A stretch of DNA of 64,000 bases from Phenylobacterium sp. (GTDB lineage: Bacteria; Pseudomonadota; Alphaproteobacteria; Caulobacterales; Caulobacteraceae), in contig NZ_SCVD01000038.1 in assembly GCF_004297125.1 (NCBI RefSeq), positions 1-64,000 on the forward strand, written 5' to 3'. Under the pieces are notes generated by a model, which saw only the letters and a list, made by a program, of their open reading frames with translations, ran no database searches and had not been told where the DNA came from. The position numbers were made by a program, and so were the translations under genes. Position 1 is the first letter of the stretch, and every line of letters begins with the position of its first letter. Shown here one piece after another: positions 1-8,304 of the stretch.

Positions 1-150
1 CTTCGGAAAGGCGGCGACGGCCCGGGCCTTGGCCTCGGGCGTTTCGGCCGCCTCGACCTCGTCGCGCAGGCTGCGCGCGATCACCATGCCGATCTCGGCC
101 AGCTCGGCCAGGACCGACGCGTGGCGCTCGGTGTGTTCCGCAGTGGACAT
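1..150 (-). CDS. Hypothetical protein, N-terminal part only
   Basis: The first 50 codons of a leftward gene run off the window edge. The ATG lies at 150-148 and the reading frame stays open to base 1. The visible part is an amphipathic, Ala/Glu-rich helix-like stretch beginning MSTAEHTERHASVLAELAEI. No motif is recognisable. The frame and the Caulobacterales-like codon use support a real gene, but the function is unknown. Confidence 0.6.
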   Translation of the reverse strand, partial: MSTAEHTERHASVLAELAEIGMVIARSLRDEVEAAETPEAKARAVAAFPK

Positions 151-258
151 GAACAAAAGAAGAACATGACCACGGGCGGTTGTCAAAGTTGTTCAACGTC
201 GCCGGTTGCCGCCTCAAAGCCGACGCGGCGGAGGTCCGAGATGGGTGGAACGCGGCGG

Positions 259-307
259 CCTCCTCTCCCCCCGCGAAGCGAGAGGGGAGAGGGTGGGGAG
301 AGGGGCG
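259..307 (+). repeat. Left inverted repeat of the DUF559 unit
   Basis: A purine/pyrimidine-tract repeat with a central GCGAAGCG. Its reverse complement recurs at 764-817: the outer 15 bases are identical and the inner 24 bases match except for one. The two copies bracket the broken DUF559 gene like terminal inverted repeats. No target-site duplication is obvious. Confidence 0.75.
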
Positions 308-336
308 GCGCAGGCCTCGCCGCCGCCGCTCCGGGT

Positions 337-710
337 TCAGCCAGGACCCGTGGACGGATGCTCGCCGCCGCACGCGTCGAGGATCGTGGCGCACACGCCG
401 TCGCGGTTCGTGAGCACCGCGGAGTTCCAGAAGCGGATCACCCACCTTCCAGGTAGGCGGTGCGACGCGCGTCATAGGCGACCTGCTCCGAATGCTGGCC
501 GCCGTCCAATTCGACGACGAGCCCGGCCTCGACGCAGAGGAAATCGACAATGAACGGCCCTTTCGGGACCTGACGCCGCCAGCGCCAGCCGCCAAGGCGC
601 CGGGCCCGTAGCGCGTTCCACAGCCGCGCCTCGGCCTCAGTGTCCTCGCGGCGGAGCGCGCGGGCGCGATCGCGCGGCGTGGTGTCCCTGAGGGTCTTGA
701 ACGTGGCCAT
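337..710 (-). pseudogene. DUF559 endonuclease-like protein, frameshifted
   Basis: DUF559 proteins are small, single-domain members of the restriction-endonuclease-like fold; their cellular role is not established. The ATG is at 710. The N-terminal 90 residues carry the family core, including the acidic motif VELDGGQH at about residues 67-74. The frame then hits a stop near 438. Shifting frame at about 447 restores the typical family ending (RWVIRFWN, then VLTNRDGV) up to a TGA at 337-339. A one-base loss, or a longer non-triplet deletion, therefore breaks the gene unless it is a sequencing error. It sits between two inverted repeats (259-307, 764-817). Confidence 0.8.
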
Positions 711-763
711 GGGGCCGACGGTGGGTCATGGCTGGGCCGTCGTGCAAGCGGCAAGGCCTGCGT

Positions 764-817
764 CGCCCCTCTCCCTACCCTCTCCCCACTCTTCGCTGCG
801 CTCGGGGGGAGAGGAGG
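764..817 (-). repeat. Right inverted repeat of the DUF559 unit
   Basis: Reverse-complement partner of the repeat at 259-307. It differs mainly in the central segment (GAGCGCAGCGAAGAG here, CGAAGCGAGAG in the left copy). Together the pair defines a 559-bp unit, 259-817. It also lies just downstream of the histidine kinase stop codon and could fold into a hairpin there. Confidence 0.75.
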
Positions 818-849
818 TGGATGCGCTGGGCCGGCCAACGTCGGCGCCC

Positions 850-2322
850 CTACCCCTCCGCCTTGACCCGCCGCGCCCGCGCCTTCGGCGGCGGCGCCCC
901 TGGCAGCCGCAGCTCGAAGACGGTCCCCTGCTCGCCGGTGACCGACAGGGTCAGGTCGCCGCCGTGGCCCTGGGCCAGTTCGCGGGCGATGGCGAGGCCC
1001 AGGCCGGTGCTGTCCGGGCGGCCGGAGCCGGCGAAGGGCTGGAAGAGGCGTTCGCGGAGGCGTTCGGGGACGCCGGGGCCGTCGTCGGAGATGCGGATCA
1101 GGCTGGCGCCGCCCACGGCCTCGATGGAGACCTCGACGCGGCCGGCGCCGCCGCGGTCCGCCTGGTGCTCGATGGCCTGGCGGGCGTTGCGCAGCAGGTT
1201 GACCAGGATCCGATGGAGCTGGTCGGGGTCGGCGGTCACCTGGTCGCCGGCGGCCACCTTGGAGACCAGCCGGACGCCGGAACCGATCAGCCGCGCCTCG
1301 GCCGCCGCCTCCTTCAGCGCCTCGGCCAGCTCGACGGTCTGGGTTTCGGGCGCGGCCTCCTGGGTCTTGCCGTAGACCAGCACGTCGGCGGCCAGCTTCA
1401 CGGCGCGGTCCAGGGCGCGTTCCAGGCGGGGCAGGGCCTGGCTGACCTTGGGGTCCTTGGACGCCGCCAGCCGCTCGGAGGCGAGCTGGGCGCTGGTCAG
1501 CATGTTCTTGAGGTCGTGATTGATCTTGGCCACCGCCTCGCCCAGGGCGGCCAGGCGGGCGCGGGCGTTCAGGGCCACGCGCACGTCGGCCTGCATGCGG
1601 TCGAGCTCGGTCTCGGCGCGGCCGATCTCGTCGCGGCGGCCGGAGAGCTGGACGCGGGCGGCGGGATCGTCGGGATCGGCGCGGAACCGCTCCATGGCGA
1701 AGGTGATCCGCTGCATGGGCCGCACCAGGAACAGGTTGAGCGCCACATAGACGATCAGCCCGGCCAGCGAGGCCACCCCCGCCACAATCGCCACCAGGCG
1801 CCAGAGGTAGCTGGCCAGGGCCTTCTTCAGCTCGGTGTCGGTGGCGACGAACTCGATGAAGTCGGCCTGCCGGAAGCGCGGCTCGGCCATCACCCGCACC
1901 CGCCCGCCGTCGCCCAGCAGGGTCTGGAACGGGGCGAAGAGGGCCAAGCCCGTGGCCCGCGGCCGCAGGTCGACCAGGTAGGGCGCCTTCGCCGGTCGGG
2001 CGCTGGCGAACACCAGCCGGCGCACGCCCTCGTTGGAGACGGCCACGATCTCGACGCCGGCGCCTTCCAGGAGCTGGGTTTTCAGCTGGTCGCTGACCAC
2101 GCGGTCGGGGGCCACCTCGGCGGCGAGCGAGGCCAGCTCGGCGGCGCGGACCCGGTCCAGCAGCCACTGCTGTTCGTAGGCGGCCATGGCCGGCGGGATG
2201 GCCAGGGCCCCGCCCAGGCCCGCGAAGACCACGGTGAGCACCAGCAGGCGCGCGGAGAGGCCGCCGGGCCAGAAGAGGCGGCGCCGGTTCCGCGCGGGAG
2301 CTTCGGTCGGTGCGTCCGCCAT
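850..2322 (-). CDS. Membrane sensor histidine kinase
   Basis: A 490-aa two-component sensor kinase of the inner membrane. Membrane segments lie at about 24-45 and 172-200 and flank a periplasmic sensor region of about 125 residues. A HAMP-like linker follows at about 200-255. The HisKA box contains the phospho-acceptor His269 in NHDLKN, and a HATPase domain follows with SDDGPGVP and STGLGLAIA motifs. The ATG at 2322 was chosen because it places the first membrane helix properly; the open frame continues upstream into pyrD but only as antiparallel-frame noise. It lies 59 bp after pyrD on the same strand, so it is probably the last gene of that operon. No response regulator is adjacent. The signal is unknown. 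Confidence 0.9.
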   Translation of the reverse strand: MADAPTEAPARNRRRLFWPGGLSARLLVLTVVFAGLGGALAIPPAMAAYEQQWLLDRVRAAELASLAAEVAPDRVVSDQLKTQLLEGAGVEIVAVSNEGVRRLVFASARPAKAPYLVDLRPRATGLALFAPFQTLLGDGGRVRVMAEPRFRQADFIEFVATDTELKKALASYLWRLVAIVAGVASLAGLIVYVALNLFLVRPMQRITFAMERFRADPDDPAARVQLSGRRDEIGRAETELDRMQADVRVALNARARLAALGEAVAKINHDLKNMLTSAQLASERLAASKDPKVSQALPRLERALDRAVKLAADVLVYGKTQEAAPETQTVELAEALKEAAAEARLIGSGVRLVSKVAAGDQVTADPDQLHRILVNLLRNARQAIEHQADRGGAGRVEVSIEAVGGASLIRISDDGPGVPERLRERLFQPFAGSGRPDSTGLGLAIARELAQGHGGDLTLSVTGEQGTVFELRLPGAPPPKARARRVKAEG

Positions 2323-2381
2323 TGTCCTCCGAATTAGTGCAGCGGGACCGTTGCGGCAACGGAAGGGCCTGGAAGCGGAAC

Positions 2382-3425
2382 CTATCCGGTCCCGACCGCC
2401 TCCGCCACGGACGCAAAGCCGTCGGCGCGCAGACGTTCCGCCAGCTCGCGCTTGATCCGCACGACCAGGCCCGGCCCTTCGTAGGCCAGGGCCGAGTAGA
2501 GCTGCACCGCCGAGGCGCCCGCCCGCAGCTTGGCGTAGGCGTCGGCGCCCGAGGCGATCCCTCCCGCGCCGACCAGCACGAACCGTCCCGCCGCCGCCTG
2601 GCGGAAGCGGGACAGCACGCCGGTGGACAGCTGGAAGAGCGGCGCGCCCGAGAGGCCGCCGGCCTCGTCGCGGTGCGGGGATTTCAGGGGCGGGCGGCTG
2701 ACGGTGGTGTTGGAGACGATCACGCCCGCCAGGCCGTGGGCGGCGACGGTCTCGGCGATGGCCTCGACCTCGCCGTCCTCCAGATCCGGCGCGACCTTCA
2801 GGAACATCGGCGCGGCCACGCCCTGGGGCAGGGAATCGGCTGTGGCCATCAGCCGGCCCAGCAGGTCGTCCAGCGCCGCCTTGGTCTGCAGGGCGCGCAG
2901 GCCCGGCGTGTTGGGCGAGGAGATGTTGATGGTGACGTAGGAGGCCAGGCCCCACAGGCGCCGCAGGCAGGCGGTGTAGTCGGCCAGCCGGTCTTCGGAG
3001 TCCTTGTTCGCCCCGATGTTGGCGCCGACCACGCCCCGGCCGCGCCGCGCCAGGCGGGCGGCGTAGGGCTCCAGCCCCTCGTTGTTGAACCCCATCCGGT
3101 TGATCACCGCCCGGTCCTCGGCGAGGCGGAAGAGGCGCGGGCGCGGGTTGCCGGCCTGGGGCTTGGGCGTGACCGTGCCGCATTCCACGAAGCCGAAGCC
3201 GGCGCGCAGCATGGGACCGAACACCTCGGCGTTCTTGTCGAAGCCCGGCGCCAGGCCGACGGGATTGGGCAGTTTGAGCCCCGCCAGCTCGGTGGCCAGG
3301 ATCGGGTCGTCGGCGGGGGCGCGCGGGCCCAGTCCCAGCTTCAGGCCGGCCAGGGCGGCGGTGTGGGCGTCCTCGGGGTCGAGACAGCGCAGGGCGCGGG
3401 TGGCCAGGCCGTGCAGGTCGTTCAT
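2382..3425 (-). CDS. pyrD: Dihydroorotate dehydrogenase (quinone), class 2
   Basis: Oxidises dihydroorotate to orotate in de novo pyrimidine synthesis, passing electrons to membrane quinone through FMN. The product is 347 aa, the normal class 2 length. Visible family motifs are GLAPGFDKNAE (about 57-67), INRMGFNN (about 108-115), the catalytic-Ser segment NISSPNTPG (about 167-175), SNTTVSRP, and the FMN-phosphate loop GAGGI. The ATG at 3425 overlaps the stop of the upstream DUF952 gene (ATGA), which decides the start and implies translational coupling. Confidence 0.96.
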   Translation of the reverse strand: MNDLHGLATRALRCLDPEDAHTAALAGLKLGLGPRAPADDPILATELAGLKLPNPVGLAPGFDKNAEVFGPMLRAGFGFVECGTVTPKPQAGNPRPRLFRLAEDRAVINRMGFNNEGLEPYAARLARRGRGVVGANIGANKDSEDRLADYTACLRRLWGLASYVTINISSPNTPGLRALQTKAALDDLLGRLMATADSLPQGVAAPMFLKVAPDLEDGEVEAIAETVAAHGLAGVIVSNTTVSRPPLKSPHRDEAGGLSGAPLFQLSTGVLSRFRQAAAGRFVLVGAGGIASGADAYAKLRAGASAVQLYSALAYEGPGLVVRIKRELAERLRADGFASVAEAVGTG

Positions 3426-3754
3426 GCGGGCGTTTCCGGCACGCCGTCGGCGTCCAGCGGCGCCTCGTGGACCGCGCGGACGTCGCCCGTGGCCAGCACG
3501 CCATAGAGGTGGGGGAACAGGTCGCCGCCGCGCGACGGCTCCCACTTCAGGCGCTCGCCCAGGTCGTCGCCCTCCACCTCCAGCACCACGAGATCCTTCA
3601 GCCAGACGAAATAGCGCCGCGCCGTCTCCTTCGCCTGGGCGGCGGTGGAGAAGTGGATGAAGCCGTCCTCACGGTCGACCTCCGACCCCTCGAACCGGCC
3701 GGCGGCCTGCGCGGCCGTCCACTCCGCGCGGGTCAGGATCTTGTAGATGCGCAA
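3422..3754 (-). CDS. DUF952 family protein
   Basis: A 110-aa cytoplasmic protein of unknown function. The conserved features are the opening IYKILTRAEW, the central DGFIHFSTAAQ block, and the LKWEPSRGGDLFPHLYG block near the C terminus, all typical of DUF952. The start is a TTG at 3754, one base after the stop of the SixA-like gene. The next in-frame candidates would cut into the conserved N terminus. The 3' end overlaps pyrD by four bases. The operon position between sixA and pyrD does not reveal a function. Confidence 0.85.
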   Translation of the reverse strand: MRIYKILTRAEWTAAQAAGRFEGSEVDREDGFIHFSTAAQAKETARRYFVWLKDLVVLEVEGDDLGERLKWEPSRGGDLFPHLYGVLATGDVRAVHEAPLDADGVPETPA

Positions 3755-3755
3755 A

Positions 3756-4247
3756 CTACCGCTCCGGAAAGAACAGGCCGTCGAAGTGGGGCCGGCCGTT
3801 GGCGTCGAACAGGAAGACCGACGCCGCCGCGGTGGGGAAGTTGCGCTGGGCGCGGGCGATGAGGCTGGCGGGCGCCGAGCCCTCGACGAGGAGCTGGATG
3901 GTCAGTTCCTGCAGGCCGGGATTGTGGCCCACCACCATCACCGTGGCGCTGGCCTTGCCCGCGGCCTCGGCCGCCCGGCGGATGGTCCCGGAATCGGCGT
4001 GATAGAGCTGGTCGTCGAAGCGGGTCCGGGCGCCGGGGAAGGCCGCGCTGGCGCTCTCCCACGTGCCGCGCGCCCGGGCCGCGGGCGACACCAGGGCGAC
4101 GTCCGGCTGGAAGCCCATGTCGGCGAGCTGGGCGCCCATCTCGGCGGACTCCCGCACGCCGCGCGGCGCCAGCCGCCGGTCGAAATCCTCGCCGCTATCG
4201 GAATCCGACTCGGCCTTGCCGTGCCGCAGGAGGATCAGACGATCCAT
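3756..4247 (-). CDS. SixA-like phosphohistidine phosphatase
   Basis: A 163-aa histidine-phosphatase superfamily protein. The catalytic RHG triad (LLRHGKAE) is at residues 8-10, the second catalytic His is in VGHNPGLQEL (about residue 108), and LVSPAARARGTW supplies the conserved arginines. The length and single domain fit SixA, which dephosphorylates His-phosphorylated signalling proteins. It is the first gene of a tight leftward set with DUF952, pyrD and a histidine kinase, so a link to phospho-His signalling is possible but is inference. Confidence 0.85.
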   Translation of the reverse strand: MDRLILLRHGKAESDSDSGEDFDRRLAPRGVRESAEMGAQLADMGFQPDVALVSPAARARGTWESASAAFPGARTRFDDQLYHADSGTIRRAAEAAGKASATVMVVGHNPGLQELTIQLLVEGSAPASLIARAQRNFPTAAASVFLFDANGRPHFDGLFFPER

Positions 4248-4413
4248 GGACGCTCCCTTACCCGGCGACCGTCATAGCCCAGGCGCGCGCGGGCGGGCAA
4301 AGTGGAAACCGGCCTGGGCTGGGGATAGGCGCCGAGAAAGTGGCCCGTGGCGTCGCGGCGGGCGGGGGCTGCAAGCCATTGACACCGTCGGGGCGAGGCG
4401 GTCCAACGCGGCC

Positions 4414-5571
4414 ATGACCGCGCAGACCCCGATCACGGCGGGAATCGAGACGGGCGGCGGGACCTGGCGGTTCCCGGCCAGCCAGCCGCTGCGCCTGGAC
4501 TCCGGCGCCAGGCTCGCGCCGCTGGAGATCGGCTACAAGACCTACGGGCGGCTGAACGACGCCAAGTCGAACGCGGTGCTGGTGTGCCACGCGCTGACCG
4601 GCGACCAGCACCTGGCCTCGACCCATCCGGTGACCGGCAAGCCCGGCTGGTGGGACCGCTTCGTCGGCCCCGGCCTGCTGCTGGACCCGGAGCGCTATTT
4701 CATCATCTGCACCAACGTGGTCGGCGGCTGCATGGGCAGCACCGGGCCCGCCTCGACCGACCCGGCCACCAACGCCCCCTACGGCCTGAAATTCCCGGTC
4801 ATCACCATCGGCGACATGGTGCGCGCCCAGGCCATGCTGATCGAGGCCCTGGGGATCGACACCCTGTTCGCGGCGGTCGGCGGCTCGATGGGCGGCATGC
4901 AGGTGCTGCAGTGGGCGGCCGACTATCCCGAGAAGCTGTTCAGCGCGGTCTGCATCGCCGCCGCCGCGCGCCACTCGGCCCAGAACATCGCGTTCCACGA
5001 GGTGGGCCGCCAGGCGATCATGGCCGACCCGAACTGGATGAGCGGCGCCTATCTGGCCGCCGGGGTCCGGCCGGAGAAGGGGCTGGCCGTGGCCCGCATG
5101 GCCGCGCACATCACCTACCTGTCCGAGGCGGCCCTGCAGCGGAAGTTCGGCCGCGAGCTCCAGCGCGACGGCCTGTCGTGGGGTTTCGACGCCGACTTCC
5201 AGGTCGAGAGCTACCTGCGCCACCAGGGGACCAGCTTCGTCGATCGCTTCGACGCCAACAGCTACCTCTACATCACCCGCGCCCTGGACTACTTCGACCT
5301 GGCCGCGACGTACGGCGGGGTGCTGGCCGAGGCGTTCGTGAAGGCGCGGCACGTGAAGTTCTGCGTGCTGAGCTTCTCGTCCGACTGGCTTTATCCGACG
5401 CCCGAGAGCCGCGACATCGTCCGCGCCCTGAACGGCGCCGGCTGCCGGGCCAGCTTCGCCGAGATCCAGACCGACAAGGGGCACGACGCCTTCTTCCTGG
5501 ACGAGCCCTTGCTGGACCAGACCCTGCGCGGCTTCCTGGCGGCGCAGGCCAATGCGCGGGGCCTGGCGTGA
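4414..5571 (+). CDS. metX: Homoserine O-acetyltransferase MetX
   Basis: Acetylates L-homoserine with acetyl-CoA in methionine synthesis. It is a 385-aa alpha/beta hydrolase-fold enzyme. Motifs: CHALTGDQH (about 58-66), NVVGGCMGSTGP (about 101-112), the nucleophile elbow GGSMGGMQ with Ser158, and the late catalytic His in DKGHDAFFL. The ATG at 4414 precedes the first conserved block; a longer upstream frame exists but has no family sequence. The stop overlaps the GTG start of metW, a coupling typical of alphaproteobacteria. Some close homologues use succinyl-CoA; sequence reading alone cannot settle acyl preference. Confidence 0.96.
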   Translation: MTAQTPITAGIETGGGTWRFPASQPLRLDSGARLAPLEIGYKTYGRLNDAKSNAVLVCHALTGDQHLASTHPVTGKPGWWDRFVGPGLLLDPERYFIICTNVVGGCMGSTGPASTDPATNAPYGLKFPVITIGDMVRAQAMLIEALGIDTLFAAVGGSMGGMQVLQWAADYPEKLFSAVCIAAAARHSAQNIAFHEVGRQAIMADPNWMSGAYLAAGVRPEKGLAVARMAAHITYLSEAALQRKFGRELQRDGLSWGFDADFQVESYLRHQGTSFVDRFDANSYLYITRALDYFDLAATYGGVLAEAFVKARHVKFCVLSFSSDWLYPTPESRDIVRALNGAGCRASFAEIQTDKGHDAFFLDEPLLDQTLRGFLAAQANARGLA

Positions 5572-6278
5572 GCGCCATCCGCGAGGACTTCGCCGAGATC
5601 CTGAAGCTGGTCCGCCCGAACGCGCGCGTGCTGGACATCGGCTGCGAGGACGGCGAGCTGCTGGAGCTGCTGACCCGCGAGAAGAACGTCGACGGCCAGG
5701 GGCTGGAGATCAGCCCCGAGGGCGTCGCCGCCTGCCTGGCGCGCGGCCTGGCCGTGGTGCAGGGCGACGGCGACCGCGACCTGGACCATTTTCCGACCCG
5801 GGCCTTCGACTACGCGATCCTGTCCAAGACCCTTCAGCAGATGCGCGAGCCCCGGCACGTGCTCTCCGAGCTGCTGCGCATCGCCGACCAGGCGGTGGTC
5901 TCGGTCCCGAACTTCGGCCACTGGAAGGTGCGCTGGGCGCTGCTGTCGCGGGGCCGGATGCCGGAGACGGGCGCTCTGCCCGAACCCTGGTGGTCGACCC
6001 CGAACATCCACCTCTGCACCCTGCGCGACTTCACCACCCTCTGCGACGAGCTGGACCTGCGCATCGACGCCTGCGCCTCGCTGGCCGAGGGCAAGCCCGC
6101 CCGGCCCATCGACCCGCGCCAGCCGATCGAGAACTGGCGCGCGGAGACCGCGCTGTTCCTGCTGAGCCGCCGCGCCGAGCCGCAGGCCGCCGCGGCGCCG
6201 CCCCGGAACCTGTTCGGCGAAGTGGAGCTGCCGGAGGCGGACGCGCCGGTGAAGAGGGGGCGTAGCCGCAAGGCTTGA
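5568..6278 (+). CDS. metW: Methionine biosynthesis protein MetW
   Basis: A 236-aa MetW, a class I methyltransferase-like partner of MetX that in related bacteria supports full MetX activity. Features: the SAM-fold motif VLDIGCEDGELL (about 20-31), DYAILSKTLQQM, the NFGHWKVRW block, and PWWSTPNIHLCT. The start is GTG at 5568, overlapping the metX stop in a GTGA arrangement. The last 35 residues (Ala/Pro-rich, ending RGRSRKA) extend past the normal MetW end and are probably disordered. Confidence 0.94.
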   Translation: MSAIREDFAEILKLVRPNARVLDIGCEDGELLELLTREKNVDGQGLEISPEGVAACLARGLAVVQGDGDRDLDHFPTRAFDYAILSKTLQQMREPRHVLSELLRIADQAVVSVPNFGHWKVRWALLSRGRMPETGALPEPWWSTPNIHLCTLRDFTTLCDELDLRIDACASLAEGKPARPIDPRQPIENWRAETALFLLSRRAEPQAAAAPPRNLFGEVELPEADAPVKRGRSRKA

Positions 6279-6318
6279 CGGCCAAGGTCTGTTCGCGTTT
6301 TGTTTTCGCAACATCAAG

Positions 6319-7548
6319 TTGCGGGAAAACCAGTTGGCGCTCTTCGATTTTCTCAAGCGACGGCGGCTCGAGGATGAGTTCGCTGAGCGCGTCAGGACGC
6401 GCCTCCGCGAGCGCGGTTGGTCCCATGAGATGACGTACGACCGTGAGGCGTTCTCCCTCACAGGCGGGCCGGAGCCCTTCGTTCTCAATCTGGGAAGCAT
6501 GTATCGTGACTGGGCGGCCTATCCGAAGCGCGAACAGTCCGCGCAGCTCGATCGCGTAGTCGCCCCGCTGTTGGAGGCGGACCTTGTCACGACCTACGAG
6601 GAGGCCGCACCTCGCCTCCTCCCTGCCATTCGGAGCTTGGCAAATCTCGAAGCCCTGGCGCTGGACGCCGAGGCCTCGTTGGAGATCGCATATCCCCATC
6701 AGCCGTTCGCGGGGTCGTTGGCGACGCTGCTCGCCGTCGATCTGCCGCACACGATCTCGGTCATGGGCGTTCAGACCATCAAGGCGTGGGATCGCTCGCT
6801 GGACGAGTTGCTTGCGCGAGCGATGGAGAACCTGATTGCGATCAGCCCCGTGCGCTTCCGGCAGACCGACGCGGGCTATCACATCTCGGACTATGGCGAC
6901 GGATACGACTCAAGCCGGCTCCTGATGCCGGAGCTCTTCCTGGCGCTTCAGTTGAAGGGGCCTCCGGTCGCCGTCGCGGTGACACGCGACATGGTCGTCG
7001 TCGCAGGTCGCGATGATCCGCCCGCGCTTCAGGCGATGGCCGCCCATGTCGTGCAGGCATTCAACGAGGCGACACGCCCCTTGTCCTGGTTGCCGCTCAT
7101 CCTCCGTGACGGCCGGTGGGAGCCGTTCGAAGGCGCTTTGACGCCGGAGCTCGGCGCCACCCGCGACTTGGCCATCCGGCAAGCGATCTGGGACTATGGT
7201 CTGCAAGCGCCCCGACTTGAGCGCTATTTCGAGCGCCAGGGCCAGGACATCTACGTCGCGCCGCTCGAACCCATCAGGAGTAGAGGCGAGGCGTTCACCT
7301 GGACCTCTTGGACGGAGGGCGTAGCCGCCCTGCTTCCGGCCGCGCAGGGGATCGGCATGACGACAGCGGACGACAGGCGCATCTTCCGGCTCTGGTCGGA
7401 TATCGAAACGGTCTGCGGCGTCTTCGCCGAGGACACAACCTTCCACCCCTCGAGGTATCGCCCGCCGCCGTGGCCGACCGAAGCGGAGTTCAGTCGGTTG
7501 GAAACTGAGTTCTCGACCCCCGAATGGTGGGTCGAGGTGGCCCCCTAG
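6319..7548 (+). CDS. DUF1444 (YtpQ-like) family protein
   Basis: A 409-aa cytoplasmic protein. Blocks resemble the Bacillus YtpQ/DUF1444 family in order: LLPAIRS (about 100), SDYGDGYDSSRLL (about 190), VAVAVTRDMVVVAG (about 215), and LSWLPLILRDGRWEPFE (about 255). The C-terminal 140 residues extend beyond that domain and are not recognised. The function of the family is unknown. The start is taken as TTG 6319; no good Shine-Dalgarno is seen, and TTG 6334 is an alternative. Its codon use looks less GC-biased than neighbouring genes, so acquisition by transfer is possible. The stop overlaps the convergent gene's stop within CTAG. Confidence 0.65.
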   Translation: MRENQLALFDFLKRRRLEDEFAERVRTRLRERGWSHEMTYDREAFSLTGGPEPFVLNLGSMYRDWAAYPKREQSAQLDRVVAPLLEADLVTTYEEAAPRLLPAIRSLANLEALALDAEASLEIAYPHQPFAGSLATLLAVDLPHTISVMGVQTIKAWDRSLDELLARAMENLIAISPVRFRQTDAGYHISDYGDGYDSSRLLMPELFLALQLKGPPVAVAVTRDMVVVAGRDDPPALQAMAAHVVQAFNEATRPLSWLPLILRDGRWEPFEGALTPELGATRDLAIRQAIWDYGLQAPRLERYFERQGQDIYVAPLEPIRSRGEAFTWTSWTEGVAALLPAAQGIGMTTADDRRIFRLWSDIETVCGVFAEDTTFHPSRYRPPPWPTEAEFSRLETEFSTPEWWVEVAP

Positions 7549-8282
7549 CGCACCGTCACCAGCCGGGTCTCGCCGTGTTTCTGGATCAGGCGGCGGAGCT
7601 GGGCGGCGACGATACCCGGGGGGACCGGCGCCACCGCGTAGCGCCCGGTATGGCCGGCGGCGCCGCCGGCGACCAGGCCGATACGCAGCACCTCGCCGGT
7701 GTCCTGGCGGTAGGCGAAGGTCTCGGGATAGTCGGTGTTGAAGTTGGCGACGGTCATCCGCACCCCGCCCCGCGCCGGGCGGCGGCCCCAGGTGGCCAGC
7801 GCGGTCGACAGGCTGTTCAGCACCGCGGCCCGCATCTCGGCCTTGGCGGGGGTGTCGGGATCGAACTTCGGCTCGCAGGTCGCCGGCAGGTCCACCCGCA
7901 CGCGCTGGGCCTGGCCGGCGTAGACGCGGCGGCGCTCGCGCTCATAGGCCGGCTCGCCGCGCAGCAGTTCGATGTTGTAGCCCGAGCGCTGGGTCACCAC
8001 CGGGCCGGCGGGCCGGGCCACCACCACGTAGCTGTCGGCCCAGCGCCGCACGCGCGGCACGGCGCGCATGTCCTCGCTCCAGAGATAGGCGGTGCGCCCG
8101 TCGATCCGCAGGTCGACGGTGACGGTCTGGCCGAGGCGCGCGTAGGGGTCGGCCCACCAGGTGCGGCTGAAGCAGACGTGGCGGCGCAGCGCCTCGACCG
8201 CCTGGGCCGCGGTGAGGTCGGCGGCGGCGACGGGGCCGGCGGCCAGGATGACAAGGATGGCGGCGAGGAGCCCGGCCTTCAT
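7545..8282 (-). CDS. Secreted hypothetical protein
   Basis: A 245-aa protein with a clear Sec signal peptide (MKAG then a hydrophobic run ending AGPVAAA, cleavage near residue 20). The mature part has two Cys residues (HVCFSR, PATCEPK) that could form a disulfide, and several Trp/Arg-rich segments. No family was recognised. It lies 22 bp downstream of glnB on the same strand, so it may be co-transcribed, but nothing links it functionally to nitrogen control. Its stop is shared with the convergent DUF1444 gene. Confidence 0.75.
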   Translation of the reverse strand: MKAGLLAAILVILAAGPVAAADLTAAQAVEALRRHVCFSRTWWADPYARLGQTVTVDLRIDGRTAYLWSEDMRAVPRVRRWADSYVVVARPAGPVVTQRSGYNIELLRGEPAYERERRRVYAGQAQRVRVDLPATCEPKFDPDTPAKAEMRAAVLNSLSTALATWGRRPARGGVRMTVANFNTDYPETFAYRQDTGEVLRIGLVAGGAAGHTGRYAVAPVPPGIVAAQLRRLIQKHGETRLVTVR

Positions 8283-8304
8283 GGGTGGCTCCGGCGGATG
8301 GCGG

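Noticed and set aside
640..2337. 565-codon open frame antisense to the histidine kinase
   Set aside because: High-GC codon bias leaves the antisense frame open; its translation is Gly/Leu/Gln/Ala-rich with no domain, whereas the other strand has a complete kinase.
4248..4413. SAM-II type riboswitch upstream of metX
   Set aside because: Such elements are common before alphaproteobacterial metX, but the conserved pseudoknot sequence is not visible here; only a repeated AAAGTGG was seen.
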